Origin: Cardiobacterium valvarum
Lineage (GTDB): Bacteria > Pseudomonadota > Gammaproteobacteria > Cardiobacteriales > Cardiobacteriaceae
Assembly (NCBI RefSeq): GCF_900460955.1
Contig: NZ_UFUW01000001.1
Coordinates: 1,238,738 to 1,302,737, forward strand
Direction of reading: 5' to 3'
Length of the DNA stretch: 64,000 nucleotides
Under the pieces are notes generated by a model. That model did no database searches. It saw only the letters and a program-made list of their open reading frames with translations, and was not told the DNA's origin. The position numbers were made by a program, and so were the translations under genes. This document shows positions 7,325 through 15,792 of the stretch, one piece after another; within the stretch, counting starts at the first letter, position 1; each line of letters begins with the position of its first letter.

Positions 7325-9475
7325 GTGAAAATCCCCCTGCCCAATGCCAACCTCATTTCGACCCTGCCCGTCATCCTCAGCATCAGCGCTGCCGCTCTCA
7401 TCATCTGGACGCTCAACATCCCGCATTACGCCATGCCGCTCATCCTCGGCGTCATCGCCGGCGGCCTTGCCGACCTCGATAACCGCCTGCGCGGGCGCAT
7501 CAAAGACCTCGGCATCGTCCTCGCCGCCTTTGCCGCCACCTCGCTCACCGTGCAGCTTACCCTCAACCACACCGTCGCCTACATCACCGCCATGCTGCTG
7601 ATGACCTTCACCCTCACCTACATGGGGGCCGCCGGGCTGCGTTACCGTACCATCGCCTTCGGCGGGCTGACCGTCGCCATCTACACCACGCTTGCCTACA
7701 ACGCCGCCCAGCCGTGGTATGCGAACCCGCTCTTCATCCTTGCCGGCGCCCTCATTTACGGCGGCGGCGCGCTCATCGTGCAACTCGCCTTCCCGCACCG
7801 CCAGGTGCAGGAAAACATGGCTGCCGCCTACGCCGCGCTTGCCGACTACATTGACGCCAAGGCCTGCTACTTCGACCCGGACGACCACGACTACGGCGGG
7901 CGGCAAACCCAACTCTCGCGCGCGAACACCGCCCTCATCCAGGCCTTCAACCAGTGCCGCAGCACCCTTTACTACCGGATGCGCGGCCAGCACCGCCACC
8001 CGCGCACCGCACGGATGCTGCGCTACTACTTTGCCGCCCAAGACATCCACGAACGCATCAGCTCGGCGCACATCGACTACCGCGAACTCGCGGAAAAACA
8101 CAAACACAGCGACCTGCCTTACCGACTCTGGCACCTCATCGAACGCCAGGCACAAGCCTGTCGTGACATCGCGACCGCCTTGCACCAAAACAGCGCCTAC
8201 CACAGCGACGCCCGCCTCGAACGCGACAGCGACGGCTTGCGCCAATCCCTGCAATACCACCTCGCGCAAGACCCCGCGCGCCGCCCGCTTACCCGCCTGC
8301 TCGATAACCTGCGCAGCATCAACTACCAGCTCGCCCACCTCGACACGGTGCAAGAAGACAACGCCGACAGCACCATCGCCGCCCGCCAGGAACCAAGCCT
8401 GCGCGAAATCCTGCCCGCCCTGCGCCACCACCTCAGCTTCCGCTCGCCCGCCTACCGCCATGCCGTGCGCCTCAGCCTCGTCGTCCTCACCTGCTGCGCC
8501 ATCGTCGCCGCACTGCACCTCGAACTCGGCTACTGGATCCTGCTCACCGCCATCTTCGTCTGCCAGCCGAACTACTCGGCGACCAAAAGCCGCGTCAACC
8601 AGCGCGTCCTCGGCACCATCCTCGGCGTCATCATCGGCTCCGTCGCGCCGCTCTTCACCCCGACGGTCGCCACCAAACTGTGGCTCATCATCGCGAGCAC
8701 CACCCTCTTCTTCTACTACCGCAACCGCAAATACAGCATCTCCACCCTCTTCATCACCATCCAGGCCTTCACCAGCTTCTCACTGGCAGGCTACGACCTC
8801 ACCGCCGCCATCCCGCTGCGCATCATCGACACCCTCATCGGCGTCGCTATCTCCTGGACCGCCGTCACCTACCTCTGGCCGGACTGGCGCTACCTGACCC
8901 TGGACAACACCGCGCGAACCGCCATCAAAAGCGACGCCGCCTACCTGCGTCATATCCTCGGCCAACTACAAGCGGGCGGCAGCGACGACGTCGCCTACCG
9001 CAGCATCCGCCGCGTCGCGCACGAAAACGCCGCCCAGCTCGGCAGCACCGTCTCCGACATCAGCAGCGAACCGCGCAAATACGCAAATCAGCTCGACAAC
9101 GCCTTCAACCTGCTCAACCTCAACTACACCCTCCTCGCCTACATCTCGGCGCTCGGCGCCTACCGCAAACCCAAAAGCTCTCCGCTAGCGGAGGAGAAAG
9201 AACAGGGACAACAAACAAGCGGCATAGATAGCGACTCGCTGCTAACCGCCTACTACCACTTGGGCGAAGACATCGCCGACCTGCTCGAACAACTCGACAC
9301 CCTCACCGTAGCCGACTACCAGAAGCGGCACGAGCACATCCGCACCGAACTCGACCGCCTGCGCCCGGATGAAAACGACCCGCAAGAACAACACAGCCAC
9401 CTCTGGCAACAACTGCTGATGATCAGCCGCACCATCGAACCCTGCTACCGCGCCCTGCATTCGCAGCAGGCCTGA
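7325..9475 (+). CDS. yccS: YccS/FUSC-family inner-membrane protein
   Basis: A 716-residue protein matching the YccS/YhfK family (E. coli YccS 717). It has two membrane blocks of about six helices each, near residues 10-145 and 385-530, separated by a cytoplasmic helical region and followed by a C-terminal cytoplasmic domain. LELGYWILLTAIFVCQPNYS and RVLGTILGVIIGS in the second block are typical of the fusaric-acid-resistance-like fold. The role is unproven; efflux or an envelope function is usually assumed. The start is a GTG at 7325; no ATG lies near it. The segment around 9175-9225 (CTCTCCGCTAGCGGAGGAG) is palindromic and encodes a low-complexity insert (about residues 618-635) that may be another repeat insertion. 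Confidence 0.88.
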   Translation: MKIPLPNANLISTLPVILSISAAALIIWTLNIPHYAMPLILGVIAGGLADLDNRLRGRIKDLGIVLAAFAATSLTVQLTLNHTVAYITAMLLMTFTLTYMGAAGLRYRTIAFGGLTVAIYTTLAYNAAQPWYANPLFILAGALIYGGGALIVQLAFPHRQVQENMAAAYAALADYIDAKACYFDPDDHDYGGRQTQLSRANTALIQAFNQCRSTLYYRMRGQHRHPRTARMLRYYFAAQDIHERISSAHIDYRELAEKHKHSDLPYRLWHLIERQAQACRDIATALHQNSAYHSDARLERDSDGLRQSLQYHLAQDPARRPLTRLLDNLRSINYQLAHLDTVQEDNADSTIAARQEPSLREILPALRHHLSFRSPAYRHAVRLSLVVLTCCAIVAALHLELGYWILLTAIFVCQPNYSATKSRVNQRVLGTILGVIIGSVAPLFTPTVATKLWLIIASTTLFFYYRNRKYSISTLFITIQAFTSFSLAGYDLTAAIPLRIIDTLIGVAISWTAVTYLWPDWRYLTLDNTARTAIKSDAAYLRHILGQLQAGGSDDVAYRSIRRVAHENAAQLGSTVSDISSEPRKYANQLDNAFNLLNLNYTLLAYISALGAYRKPKSSPLAEEKEQGQQTSGIDSDSLLTAYYHLGEDIADLLEQLDTLTVADYQKRHEHIRTELDRLRPDENDPQEQHSHLWQQLLMISRTIEPCYRALHSQQA

Positions 9476-9519
9476 AAACCGCGCGCCTGAACGGCCTGAC
9501 GGTGGCCCAAGAATCCAGT

Positions 9520-9655
9520 ATTTGTCCCGCTTGGCGGTTTTGCGGCTTCGCCCGTTGTATTGGCTGCCCCCATCCTGACCTTCCCCCACGGGGGGAAGGG
9601 ATATTGCGCTGGCGCGCAATTCTGGCGTTTATCTCGCTAGGCGGGTTGCTCAAGA
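9520..9655. repeat. Intergenic palindromic repeat cluster left of the IS5-type element
   Basis: The stretch from 9476 to 9702 has no gene. It holds a CCCGCTTGGCGG repeat near 9527, then TATTGGCTGCCCCCATCCTG followed by the hairpin TTCCCCCACGGGGGGAAGG and GCGCTGGCGCGC. A second copy of the same composite starts near 9668 and is interrupted by the IS element, resuming at 10559 with ATTGGCTGCCCCCATCCTG. Confidence 0.75.
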
Positions 9656-9743
9656 AGACAGGTTTTACCCCGCTTGGCAGTTTGCAGCTTCATCCGTTTA
9701 TTAGACCTCTTGCGAAAGTATCCTGAAGATTTACAATTCCCAA

Positions 9744-10163
9744 ATGAAATACGAAAACCTCATCCAAAGAAGCAATAGCGAATTCAAACGGCTCACAGGT
9801 GTAACGCCCGTCCTTTTTCACGAGATGCTGCAAGTTACCACAGAAGCAGAAAGCCGGAAGATCAAGTCAGGCAGGCCGCATACGCTCAGCTTGGCAGACC
9901 AACTGCTGCTTACCCTAAGCTATCTGCGTCATTACCATACCCAACTCGAATTGGCCGCCATCTACGGCCTTTCCGAAAGTAATGTCTGCCGTACCATCCG
10001 TAAAACCGAGGACGCCCTCATCCGTTGCAAACGCTTTTCCCTGCCAAAACACAAGAATCCGGGCGATCAAACGGTCATCATTGACGTGACCGAAAGCCCA
10101 ATTGAACGTCCCAAAAAAACAGCGGCAGTATTACAGCGGCAAGAAAAAGCGGCACACGGTTAA
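9744..10163 (+). CDS. IS5-family transposase, N-terminal frame (orfA)
   Basis: This 139-residue frame carries the N-terminal half of an IS5-type transposase: a helix-turn-helix region (LADQLLLTLSYLRHYHTQLELA and LSESNVCRTIRKTE, residues about 51-95) and the first catalytic Asp region VIIDVTESPIERP near residue 115. After the run CCC-AAAAAAA (10110-10119) the conserved protein continues in another frame, so full transposase needs a +1 or -2 frameshift on this A7 run. Several IS5 relatives use programmed frameshifting, so this may be a normal expression control rather than damage. Its last 18 or so residues after the slip site are not conserved sequence. Confidence 0.85.
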   Translation: MKYENLIQRSNSEFKRLTGVTPVLFHEMLQVTTEAESRKIKSGRPHTLSLADQLLLTLSYLRHYHTQLELAAIYGLSESNVCRTIRKTEDALIRCKRFSLPKHKNPGDQTVIIDVTESPIERPKKTAAVLQRQEKAAHG

Positions 10164-10539
10164 AATCCAGGTCATATACGGCAGAGAAACTGAAAAAATC
10201 ATCAGCATCCGGACGGGGATGGGTGCTCAGCATGACATGCGTTTAGCCAAGAGGCACCTTACAGAGCTTTATCCCTACAAAATAGTCATTGCGGATAAGG
10301 GTTACCAAGGATTAGCTAAAACCGGATTGCAGACCCCAAAAAAGAAATCCAAACATCATCCGCTGAACAAACAGGATAAAGAGGCGAACAGGCTGTTAGG
10401 CAAACTCAGAACCGTCGTCGAGCACATCAACAGGAAACTGAAGATATTCAAAATATTGTCGCTGCCTTACCGCAACAGGCGGAAACGGTTCGGGTTAAGG
10501 GCAAATCTGATTGCAGGACTGGTTAATGCGATGGGATGA
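10102..10539 (+). CDS. IS5-family transposase, C-terminal frame (orfB)
   Basis: This frame supplies the rest of the DDE transposase: KKQRQYYSGKKKRHTVKIQV directly after the slip region, VIADKGYQG with the second catalytic Asp, and RTVVEHINRKLKIFKIL with the catalytic Glu, ending at 10539, 19 bases before the right inverted repeat. The nominal start is a TTG at 10102 within orfA, with no convincing ribosome-binding site, which supports translation as an orfA-orfB fusion by frameshifting. All three catalytic residues appear present across the two frames, so the element may still be active. Confidence 0.82.
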   Translation: MNVPKKQRQYYSGKKKRHTVKIQVIYGRETEKIISIRTGMGAQHDMRLAKRHLTELYPYKIVIADKGYQGLAKTGLQTPKKKSKHHPLNKQDKEANRLLGKLRTVVEHINRKLKIFKILSLPYRNRRKRFGLRANLIAGLVNAMG

Positions 10540-10558
10540 ATATTTTCGCAAGAGGTCT

Positions 10559-10988
10559 ATTGGCTGCCCCCATCCTGACCTTCCCCCATGGGGGAAGGGA
10601 TGTTGCGCTGACGCGCAATCTTGGTATTTGTCTCGCTTGACGATTGTCGCAGAATCCAGCATTTATCCCGCTTGGCCATAGGTATCTACCTATCTCAATA
10701 GCTGAAAAACAAAGAGAAATCCCTCGCCCGTTTGCGGGAGAGGGGTCGGGGTGAGGGTGTTCGTCCGCAGGACGAATCTCGTCAAGCGGGACAGACGGGC
10801 GTTTTTTGCCCTCCTCCGTCGCTTCGCGACAGCTCCCGGGTACCCATGAAAAAAATGCAGGCATTTTTTTCATGGGAGCCCCTCCTCCCGCAAGCGGGAG
10901 AAGGGATTATCCGCTGTTTTTAAAAAGATTTTCTCTCGCTACGAGGTGGGTGGATACCTATGCCCACTTGGCGGGTGCCGATAGGCAG
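10559..10988. repeat. 430-bp intergenic field of palindromic repeats
   Basis: No gene is visible. From left to right it holds the continuation of the interrupted repeat (CTTCCCCCATGGGGGAAGG), ATCCCGCTTGG near 10666, a CGCCCGTTTGCGGGAGAGG hairpin near 10728, a TCAAGCGGGACAG unit near 10785, a perfect 34-bp palindrome at 10843-10876 and CTCCCGCAAGCGGGAG near 10886. The sbcC stop codon lies at its right end. Confidence 0.75.
10843..10876. terminator. Perfect 34-bp palindrome with A7/T7 arms, possible bidirectional terminator
   Basis: The left arm is CCCATGA6-A-TGC, the centre is AG, and the right arm is GCAT7CATGGG, with all 16 positions per arm complementary. The T run inside the right arm gives it some terminator character, and it lies about 110 bases downstream of the sbcC stop. 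Its perfection is unusual beside the imperfect neighbouring repeats. Confidence 0.5.
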
Positions 10989-13900
10989 TCAGTCGCCACG
11001 GCGGCAGCCGGGGCCGTCGATGCGGCTTCTGCCGCCCTGTTCGGGGGTGATGCGGATTTGTGTCGGGATGCGTTCGGTCAGTGCCGCGATGTGCGAGATG
11101 ACGCCGATGTGTTTGCCGTCCGCGCGCAGGGCGCTCAGGGTGTCGAGGGCGCTTTCCAGGGTTTCTTCGTCGAGGGTGCCGAAGCCTTCGTCGAGGAAGA
11201 GGGTGTCAATGCGGATGTTTTCCCCCGCCATATGCGAGAGGCCGAGGGCGAGGGCAAGGCTGACGAGGAAGGTTTCGCCGCCGGAGAGGTTTTTGGTGGT
11301 GCGGGTTTCGCCGCCCTGGTAGTTGTCGATGATGTCGAGTTCGAGCGGGCGCGCGGGGTCGTGGGTGAGCAGGTAGCGGTCGTTCATCCGCGCCAGTTGG
11401 CGGTTGGCGTGGGCGATGACGCTGGCGAAGGTGAGGCCTTGCGCGAAGTTGCGGTATTTTTTGCCGTCTGCCGAGCCGATGAGGTCGTGCAGCGCCTGCC
11501 AGCGGCGGGTTTCGGCTTGTTGGGCGGCGATGGCCGCCTGTTTGTCGCGCAGGGCGGCGTGGGCTTTTTGGTTTTCTGCAAGGCGGTAGTTGATGGTGGC
11601 GATGGTTTGGTCGTGAGTCTGCTGTTGGGCGCGTGCGGTTTCCTCGCGTTCGCGCAGGGTGCTTTCGTCTTCGTCGGTCAGTGCCTGGGCAAGGGTGGCG
11701 TCGAGGCGGGCGGCGCGGTCGTGCAGGCGGCTGTGGTTGTCTTGTTGGCGGCGGTCGAGGTCGGCGGCGCGGGCGGCGAGTTGGGCGCGGGCAGCGGCGG
11801 GCAGGCGGGCAGCGAGGTAGGCGGTTTCGGCGGGAGAGGGCTGGGTCTCGCTGCGCGAGATGCCCTCACCCCCGCCCTCTCCCGCAAGCGGGAGAGGGGG
11901 TTTTTCTGTGCGGGCGTCGCTTGGTGTAGCTTCTGTTTGGTGGGCTAAAGCCCACCCTACGTTTTGTGCGCTGGTATCTGCGATGATGCCCGCCGCTTCG
12001 CTGTCTTTTTGGAATTGGGCGGCGGCTTCGCTGATGGCGGCGCTGTTTTGTGCGAGGCGTTGGCGCAGGTCGTGGAGGCGGGTTTCGCTGTCGCGCAGGG
12101 TGTCGTGCGCTTGTTGGCGGACGGTTTGGGCGCGTTGGGCGTCGTGTTCGCTGCGGGTTATGGTGTGTTGCGCGGCGCGGGCTTCGGCGTCGGGGTCGCG
12201 TGTGCCGTAGTGGGCGCGGCGTTCGTTTTGGGTGTGCTGCCAGGTAGTGAGGGCGGTGTTGTGTTGGGCGACGGCTTGGGCGTGGGCGCTTTGGCAGGCG
12301 TCGAGGGTGGCCCGGCTGCCGCTGAGGTCAGCGCTAGTGGCGGCGTGTTGTTGTTGGAGGTCGGTGTGTTTTTTTGTGTGGGTTTGCCAGTCGTGCAGGC
12401 GTTGGCGCAGGGTTTTCAGGATGGCGGCGGGGTCGTCGGGGTTGTACGGTGTTGCCGCCGTGGTGGGGGTGTAGGGCGCGAGTTGTTGGGCTAGGGCAGC
12501 TCGGGCGGTAGCGAGGGCCTCGTCGCTTTGTTTTTGTTGTTGGCAGGCGGCGTCGTGGTTGGCGCGGCTGTTGGCGTGGTTTTGCGCGGCGAGGTCGCGG
12601 TTGTGTGCGGCGGCAGTGGCGTTTTGTGCGGCGGCCCGGGCAGCGCTGGCGGCGTTGTGTTCTTCGTTTTCGCAGGTTTCTGCCTCGGTGATGTAGCGGT
12701 TGAGCGCGTCGTATTGGGCGCGGAGGCTGTCCGGCTGCGGGGTGTGGCCGTGGGTGTAGGGGTGTTCGGTCGCGCCACACAGCGGGCAGGGTTCGCCGTC
12801 GTGCAGTTGGGCGCGACGGGTGGCGAGGTCGGCGATGTTTTGCGCAGCGGCGAGTTGGGCGGCAAGCCGGTCTTTGTCGGCGCGGTAGTCGCGCAGGCTG
12901 CGTCCGGCGAGGTGTTGTGTGAGGTGTTTGCTGACGTGGTCGTGAGCGGCGGCGAGGGTGGCAGCGTGGGCGGCGGTTTTTTGGCAGGCGGTTTCAGCGG
13001 CGGCGAGGGCGCGTTCGTTTTTTTGGTGTCGGGCGAGGGTGTCGCGGGTATGGGCAGCGGTTTCGTCGTTTTGTTTTTGTTGGGCGGCGAGGTCCTGGAC
13101 GCGCAGGGTGATGGTGTCGAGGTCGCGGGCGAGGGCGGCGTCGGCGGCGTGAATGTCAAGCCAGGCGGCGCAGGCGGTGAGCTGCCGGGTTTCGTCGTCG
13201 TGCTGTTGTTGCAGGGTGCTGTGGCGCGCGGCAGCGTTGGTGAGGTCGGCTTGGGTTGTGGCGACGCGCTGTTCGTGTTCGCACAGGTTGTGTTGCTGGT
13301 CGGCGAGGCGCTGGTCGTAGGCGCGCATGTTCTGCCAGTGTGGCTGGTTGGCGTCGTGTTGTTGTCTCGCGGCAGCAAGGGCGGCCTGGACGCTGGCCAG
13401 GGCGGTGTCGGCGGCGGCAAGCGCGCTTTGTTGGCCGGGCAGGGCAGCGCTGAGGGTGGCGAGGTTGTGTTCGTCGTCGTGTTGTTGTTGGCGCAGGGTG
13501 TTGAGGTGGGTGTAGGCGGCGTCGAGGGTAGCGGCACGGTTGGCGCGTTCGAGGCGGGCGCGTTCGGGGGCGAAGGCGGCGGCTTCTGCGGCGAGTTGGG
13601 CGGCTTTGTCGCGCAGGGCAGCGTGTTCGGCGCGCAAGCGGGCGATGTCGGCCAGCCAGGCGAGGGCGGCGGCGGTTTGTTGTTGTGTCGTGGCGAGGGT
13701 GGCGGCTGCGTGTCGGGCGGTGTCCCGCTCGGCTTCGAGGGCGGCGGTTTCGTCGGCAGTGAGCAGGGTGATGCCGGCGGTTTCGGCTTGCAGGGTGTTT
13801 AGGGTGTCGCGCGCGGCTTTGTAGTTTTCGTGGGCGCGGATGGAGAGTTGGCTGTAGATAGCGGTGCCGGTGATTTGTTCGAGCAGCGGCGCGCGTTCGT

Positions 13901-14399
13901 CCGGTGTGGCTTGCAGGTAGGCGGCAAATTCGCCCTGGGCGAGGAGCATGGCGCGGGTGAAGCGGCTGTAGTCCATGCCGGTGAGTTGTTCGATGGTGGC
14001 GGCGGTGGTTTTGAGGCTGCTGGCGAGGAGTTGGCCGCTCGTGGCGTCGGCGATTTCGTGTTTGGGGTTTTGCAGTTCGCCGTCGGCGCGGCGACGGGCG
14101 CGGTGCTGGCTCCAGTAGCAGCGGTAGCGGCGGTCATGCACGGCGATGGTGGCTTCGGCGAAGCAGGTGCCGGTGTGGCGGCTCATGATGTCGTTCGTGT
14201 TTTTGTTGATGCGGGCGAGGCGCGGGGTACGGCCATAGAGGGCGAGGCAGATGGCGTCAAGGATGGTGGTTTTGCCCGCACCGGTCGGGCCGGTGATGGC
14301 GTAGAGGTTGTCGTCGCGGTAGGCGGGGGCGGTGAGGTCGATTTCCCAGGTGCCGACGAGGGAGTTGAGGTTGTGCAGGCGGATGTGTTCGATGCGCAT
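10989..14399 (-). CDS. sbcC: SbcC nuclease ATPase subunit (SMC-like), with an in-frame repeat insertion
   Basis: A 1136-residue SMC/Rad50-like ATPase that with SbcD cleaves DNA hairpins and processes blocked ends. Walker A GPTGAGKTT is near residue 37. Two long coiled-coil arms, rich in Ala, Gln and His, flank a zinc hook CPLCG near residue 540. The signature NLSGGETFLVSLALALGLS and Walker B DTLFLDEGFGTLDEE lie near the C-terminus. It is about 90 residues longer than E. coli SbcC. Part of the excess is a segment near residues 811-853 (11845-11965) encoded by two dispersed palindromic repeats, giving NVGWALAHQTEA and PLPLAGEGGGEG in the second coiled coil. The gene follows sbcD by 21 bases. 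Confidence 0.95.
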   Translation of the reverse strand: MRIEHIRLHNLNSLVGTWEIDLTAPAYRDDNLYAITGPTGAGKTTILDAICLALYGRTPRLARINKNTNDIMSRHTGTCFAEATIAVHDRRYRCYWSQHRARRRADGELQNPKHEIADATSGQLLASSLKTTAATIEQLTGMDYSRFTRAMLLAQGEFAAYLQATPDERAPLLEQITGTAIYSQLSIRAHENYKAARDTLNTLQAETAGITLLTADETAALEAERDTARHAAATLATTQQQTAAALAWLADIARLRAEHAALRDKAAQLAAEAAAFAPERARLERANRAATLDAAYTHLNTLRQQQHDDEHNLATLSAALPGQQSALAAADTALASVQAALAAARQQHDANQPHWQNMRAYDQRLADQQHNLCEHEQRVATTQADLTNAAARHSTLQQQHDDETRQLTACAAWLDIHAADAALARDLDTITLRVQDLAAQQKQNDETAAHTRDTLARHQKNERALAAAETACQKTAAHAATLAAAHDHVSKHLTQHLAGRSLRDYRADKDRLAAQLAAAQNIADLATRRAQLHDGEPCPLCGATEHPYTHGHTPQPDSLRAQYDALNRYITEAETCENEEHNAASAARAAAQNATAAAHNRDLAAQNHANSRANHDAACQQQKQSDEALATARAALAQQLAPYTPTTAATPYNPDDPAAILKTLRQRLHDWQTHTKKHTDLQQQHAATSADLSGSRATLDACQSAHAQAVAQHNTALTTWQHTQNERRAHYGTRDPDAEARAAQHTITRSEHDAQRAQTVRQQAHDTLRDSETRLHDLRQRLAQNSAAISEAAAQFQKDSEAAGIIADTSAQNVGWALAHQTEATPSDARTEKPPLPLAGEGGGEGISRSETQPSPAETAYLAARLPAAARAQLAARAADLDRRQQDNHSRLHDRAARLDATLAQALTDEDESTLREREETARAQQQTHDQTIATINYRLAENQKAHAALRDKQAAIAAQQAETRRWQALHDLIGSADGKKYRNFAQGLTFASVIAHANRQLARMNDRYLLTHDPARPLELDIIDNYQGGETRTTKNLSGGETFLVSLALALGLSHMAGENIRIDTLFLDEGFGTLDEETLESALDTLSALRADGKHIGVISHIAALTERIPTQIRITPEQGGRSRIDGPGCRRGD
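11850..11965. repeat. Dispersed palindromic repeats inserted in frame inside sbcC
   Basis: CCTCTCCCGCAAGCGGGAGA (near 11876) and GGTGGGCTAAAGCCCACC (near 11939) are the same two families found in intergenic gaps (10886, 24947) and in the exporter gene (42860-43426). Here both are read through in the sbcC frame without a stop. Confidence 0.85.
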
Positions 14400-14420
14400 G
14401 GGGTGGGCTTTGGAGAAGGG

Positions 14421-15647
14421 TTATTCGGCGTTGTTGTCGGCTTCGCGGATGTCGGTGAGGATTTGCCGGTAGGCGGCGTGCAGGTCGGGGCGCTGTTCTG
14501 CGGGAATGTTGTGGGCGTCGAGGCAGCGGCTGAAGACGTCGTTGGGATCGAGGTCGTCAAGGCGTTCGGCGGCGTGGTCCTGGGCGAGGACGCGCGCGGT
14601 GATGCGGTTGTTTTTGATGCGCAGGATGTCGAGCAGGGTGCCCTCGGTTTGTTGTTGCAGGCGTTCGCGCAGGTCGGCGATGTGTTCGGCGCCGTCGTAT
14701 TCGATTTCCAGCCAGACGGGGGCGGTGCTGGCGGCGAGGTCGTGCAGGCGGTTTTTGATGGCCGGCCAGTCACCGTGGATGCGGACGAGGGTTTGCCAGC
14801 AGGGGATGGCGAGGGTGCTGATGTGCGGGCGGCGGCCGGCAAAGGTGACGAGGGTAAGGCTTTTTTCTTGTCCGGCTTCGCCGAAGCCGAAGGCTAGTGG
14901 TGCGCCGCTGTAGCGGCGGGTCGGGTCGCCGCCGACGGTTTGCGGGCGGTGCAGGTGGCCGAGGGCGAGGTAGTCGATGGTGGCGGGGAAGGCATCGGCG
15001 GGAACGTGGGCGAGGCTGCCGATGTAGAGGTCGCGTGTGCCGTCGCCGTCGGTGGTGCTGCCGCCGGCGGCAAAGAGGTGGCCGGTCGCGATAAGCGGGA
15101 TGTCCGCGCCGTGGGTGGCGCGCAGGGTTTCGGCGTGGGCTATGGTCGCCGCGTAGTGGGCGCGGATGCCTTCGAGCAGTTTGCGCGCTTTGTCGTCGCC
15201 GCTTTCGCCGGCGTCAACGCTGCGGATGTCGCGTTCGCGCAGGTAGGGTACGGCGCAGCAGATGGCTTCGACGCTGCCATCGGGGGCGCGCAGCAGCAGG
15301 GTTTCGTCCACCGGGCTGCCTGCACTGCCGATGATGTGGATGTTGAGGGCGCGCAGGAGTTCGCGCGGGGCATCAAGGAAGGTGGGGGAGTCGTGGTTGC
15401 CGGCGGTGATGATGATGTGGCGGCAGGTTGTCGCGGCGGCGCGGCAGAGGAAGTCGTAGTAGAGCGCCTGGGCGCGGTTCGGCGGGTTGCCGCTGTCGAA
15501 GATGTCGCCTGCGATGATGAGGGCGTCGGCGTGTTCTGCGCTGAGGGTGGCGAGCAGCCAGTCGAGAAAGGCGCCCTGTTCGTCGTAACGTTTGCGGCCG
15601 TAGAGGGCGCGGCCAAGGTGCCAGTCGGCGGTGTGGATGAGTTTCAA
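14421..15647 (-). CDS. sbcD: SbcD nuclease subunit (calcineurin-like phosphoesterase)
   Basis: A 408-residue Mre11-type nuclease. The phosphoesterase metal motifs are all visible: HTADWHLGR at residues 5-13, IAGDIFDSGNPP near 45, TAGNHDSP near 82, ATGHLFAAGG near 188 and LGHLHRPQ near 230. The C-terminal cap domain includes WLEIEYDGAEH. It provides the endo/exonuclease activity of SbcCD in the cytoplasm. Length matches the family (E. coli 400). It is the first gene of the sbcD-sbcC pair; no ribosome-binding site problem or frameshift is seen. Confidence 0.95.
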   Translation of the reverse strand: MKLIHTADWHLGRALYGRKRYDEQGAFLDWLLATLSAEHADALIIAGDIFDSGNPPNRAQALYYDFLCRAAATTCRHIIITAGNHDSPTFLDAPRELLRALNIHIIGSAGSPVDETLLLRAPDGSVEAICCAVPYLRERDIRSVDAGESGDDKARKLLEGIRAHYAATIAHAETLRATHGADIPLIATGHLFAAGGSTTDGDGTRDLYIGSLAHVPADAFPATIDYLALGHLHRPQTVGGDPTRRYSGAPLAFGFGEAGQEKSLTLVTFAGRRPHISTLAIPCWQTLVRIHGDWPAIKNRLHDLAASTAPVWLEIEYDGAEHIADLRERLQQQTEGTLLDILRIKNNRITARVLAQDHAAERLDDLDPNDVFSRCLDAHNIPAEQRPDLHAAYRQILTDIREADNNAE

Positions 15648-15792
15648 GGGGTGGTGGGGAGATGGGTGGGGATGGCTATTTTATAGGCATCCCCAATGGG
15701 CTGATACGGCGTTGGCCCAGTCCTGTTTACGACTGTGCAGCGTGCGTGCTTTGGTGCAGGCGGCGAGGAGGGCGGCGGCGGTGTGGTGGTTT

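Larger units (their letters stand above)
9703..10558 (+). mobile_element. IS5-family insertion sequence (856 bp), apparently intact
   Basis: The ends are inverted repeats: AGACCTCTTGCGAAAGTA on the left, and the complement AGACCTCTTGCGAAAATA on the right. It is flanked by ATT on both sides (9700-9702 and 10559-10561), a 3-bp target duplication of the ANT type known for one IS5 subgroup. It carries two overlapping transposase frames. The insertion splits a dispersed repeat whose other copy lies at 9520-9655. A truncated relative lies at 28859-29009. Confidence 0.9.

Noticed and set aside
15681-15790. Possible short coding remnant downstream of the methyltransferase gene
   Set aside because: A minus-strand frame is open here, but it has no start of its own and no recognisable motif.
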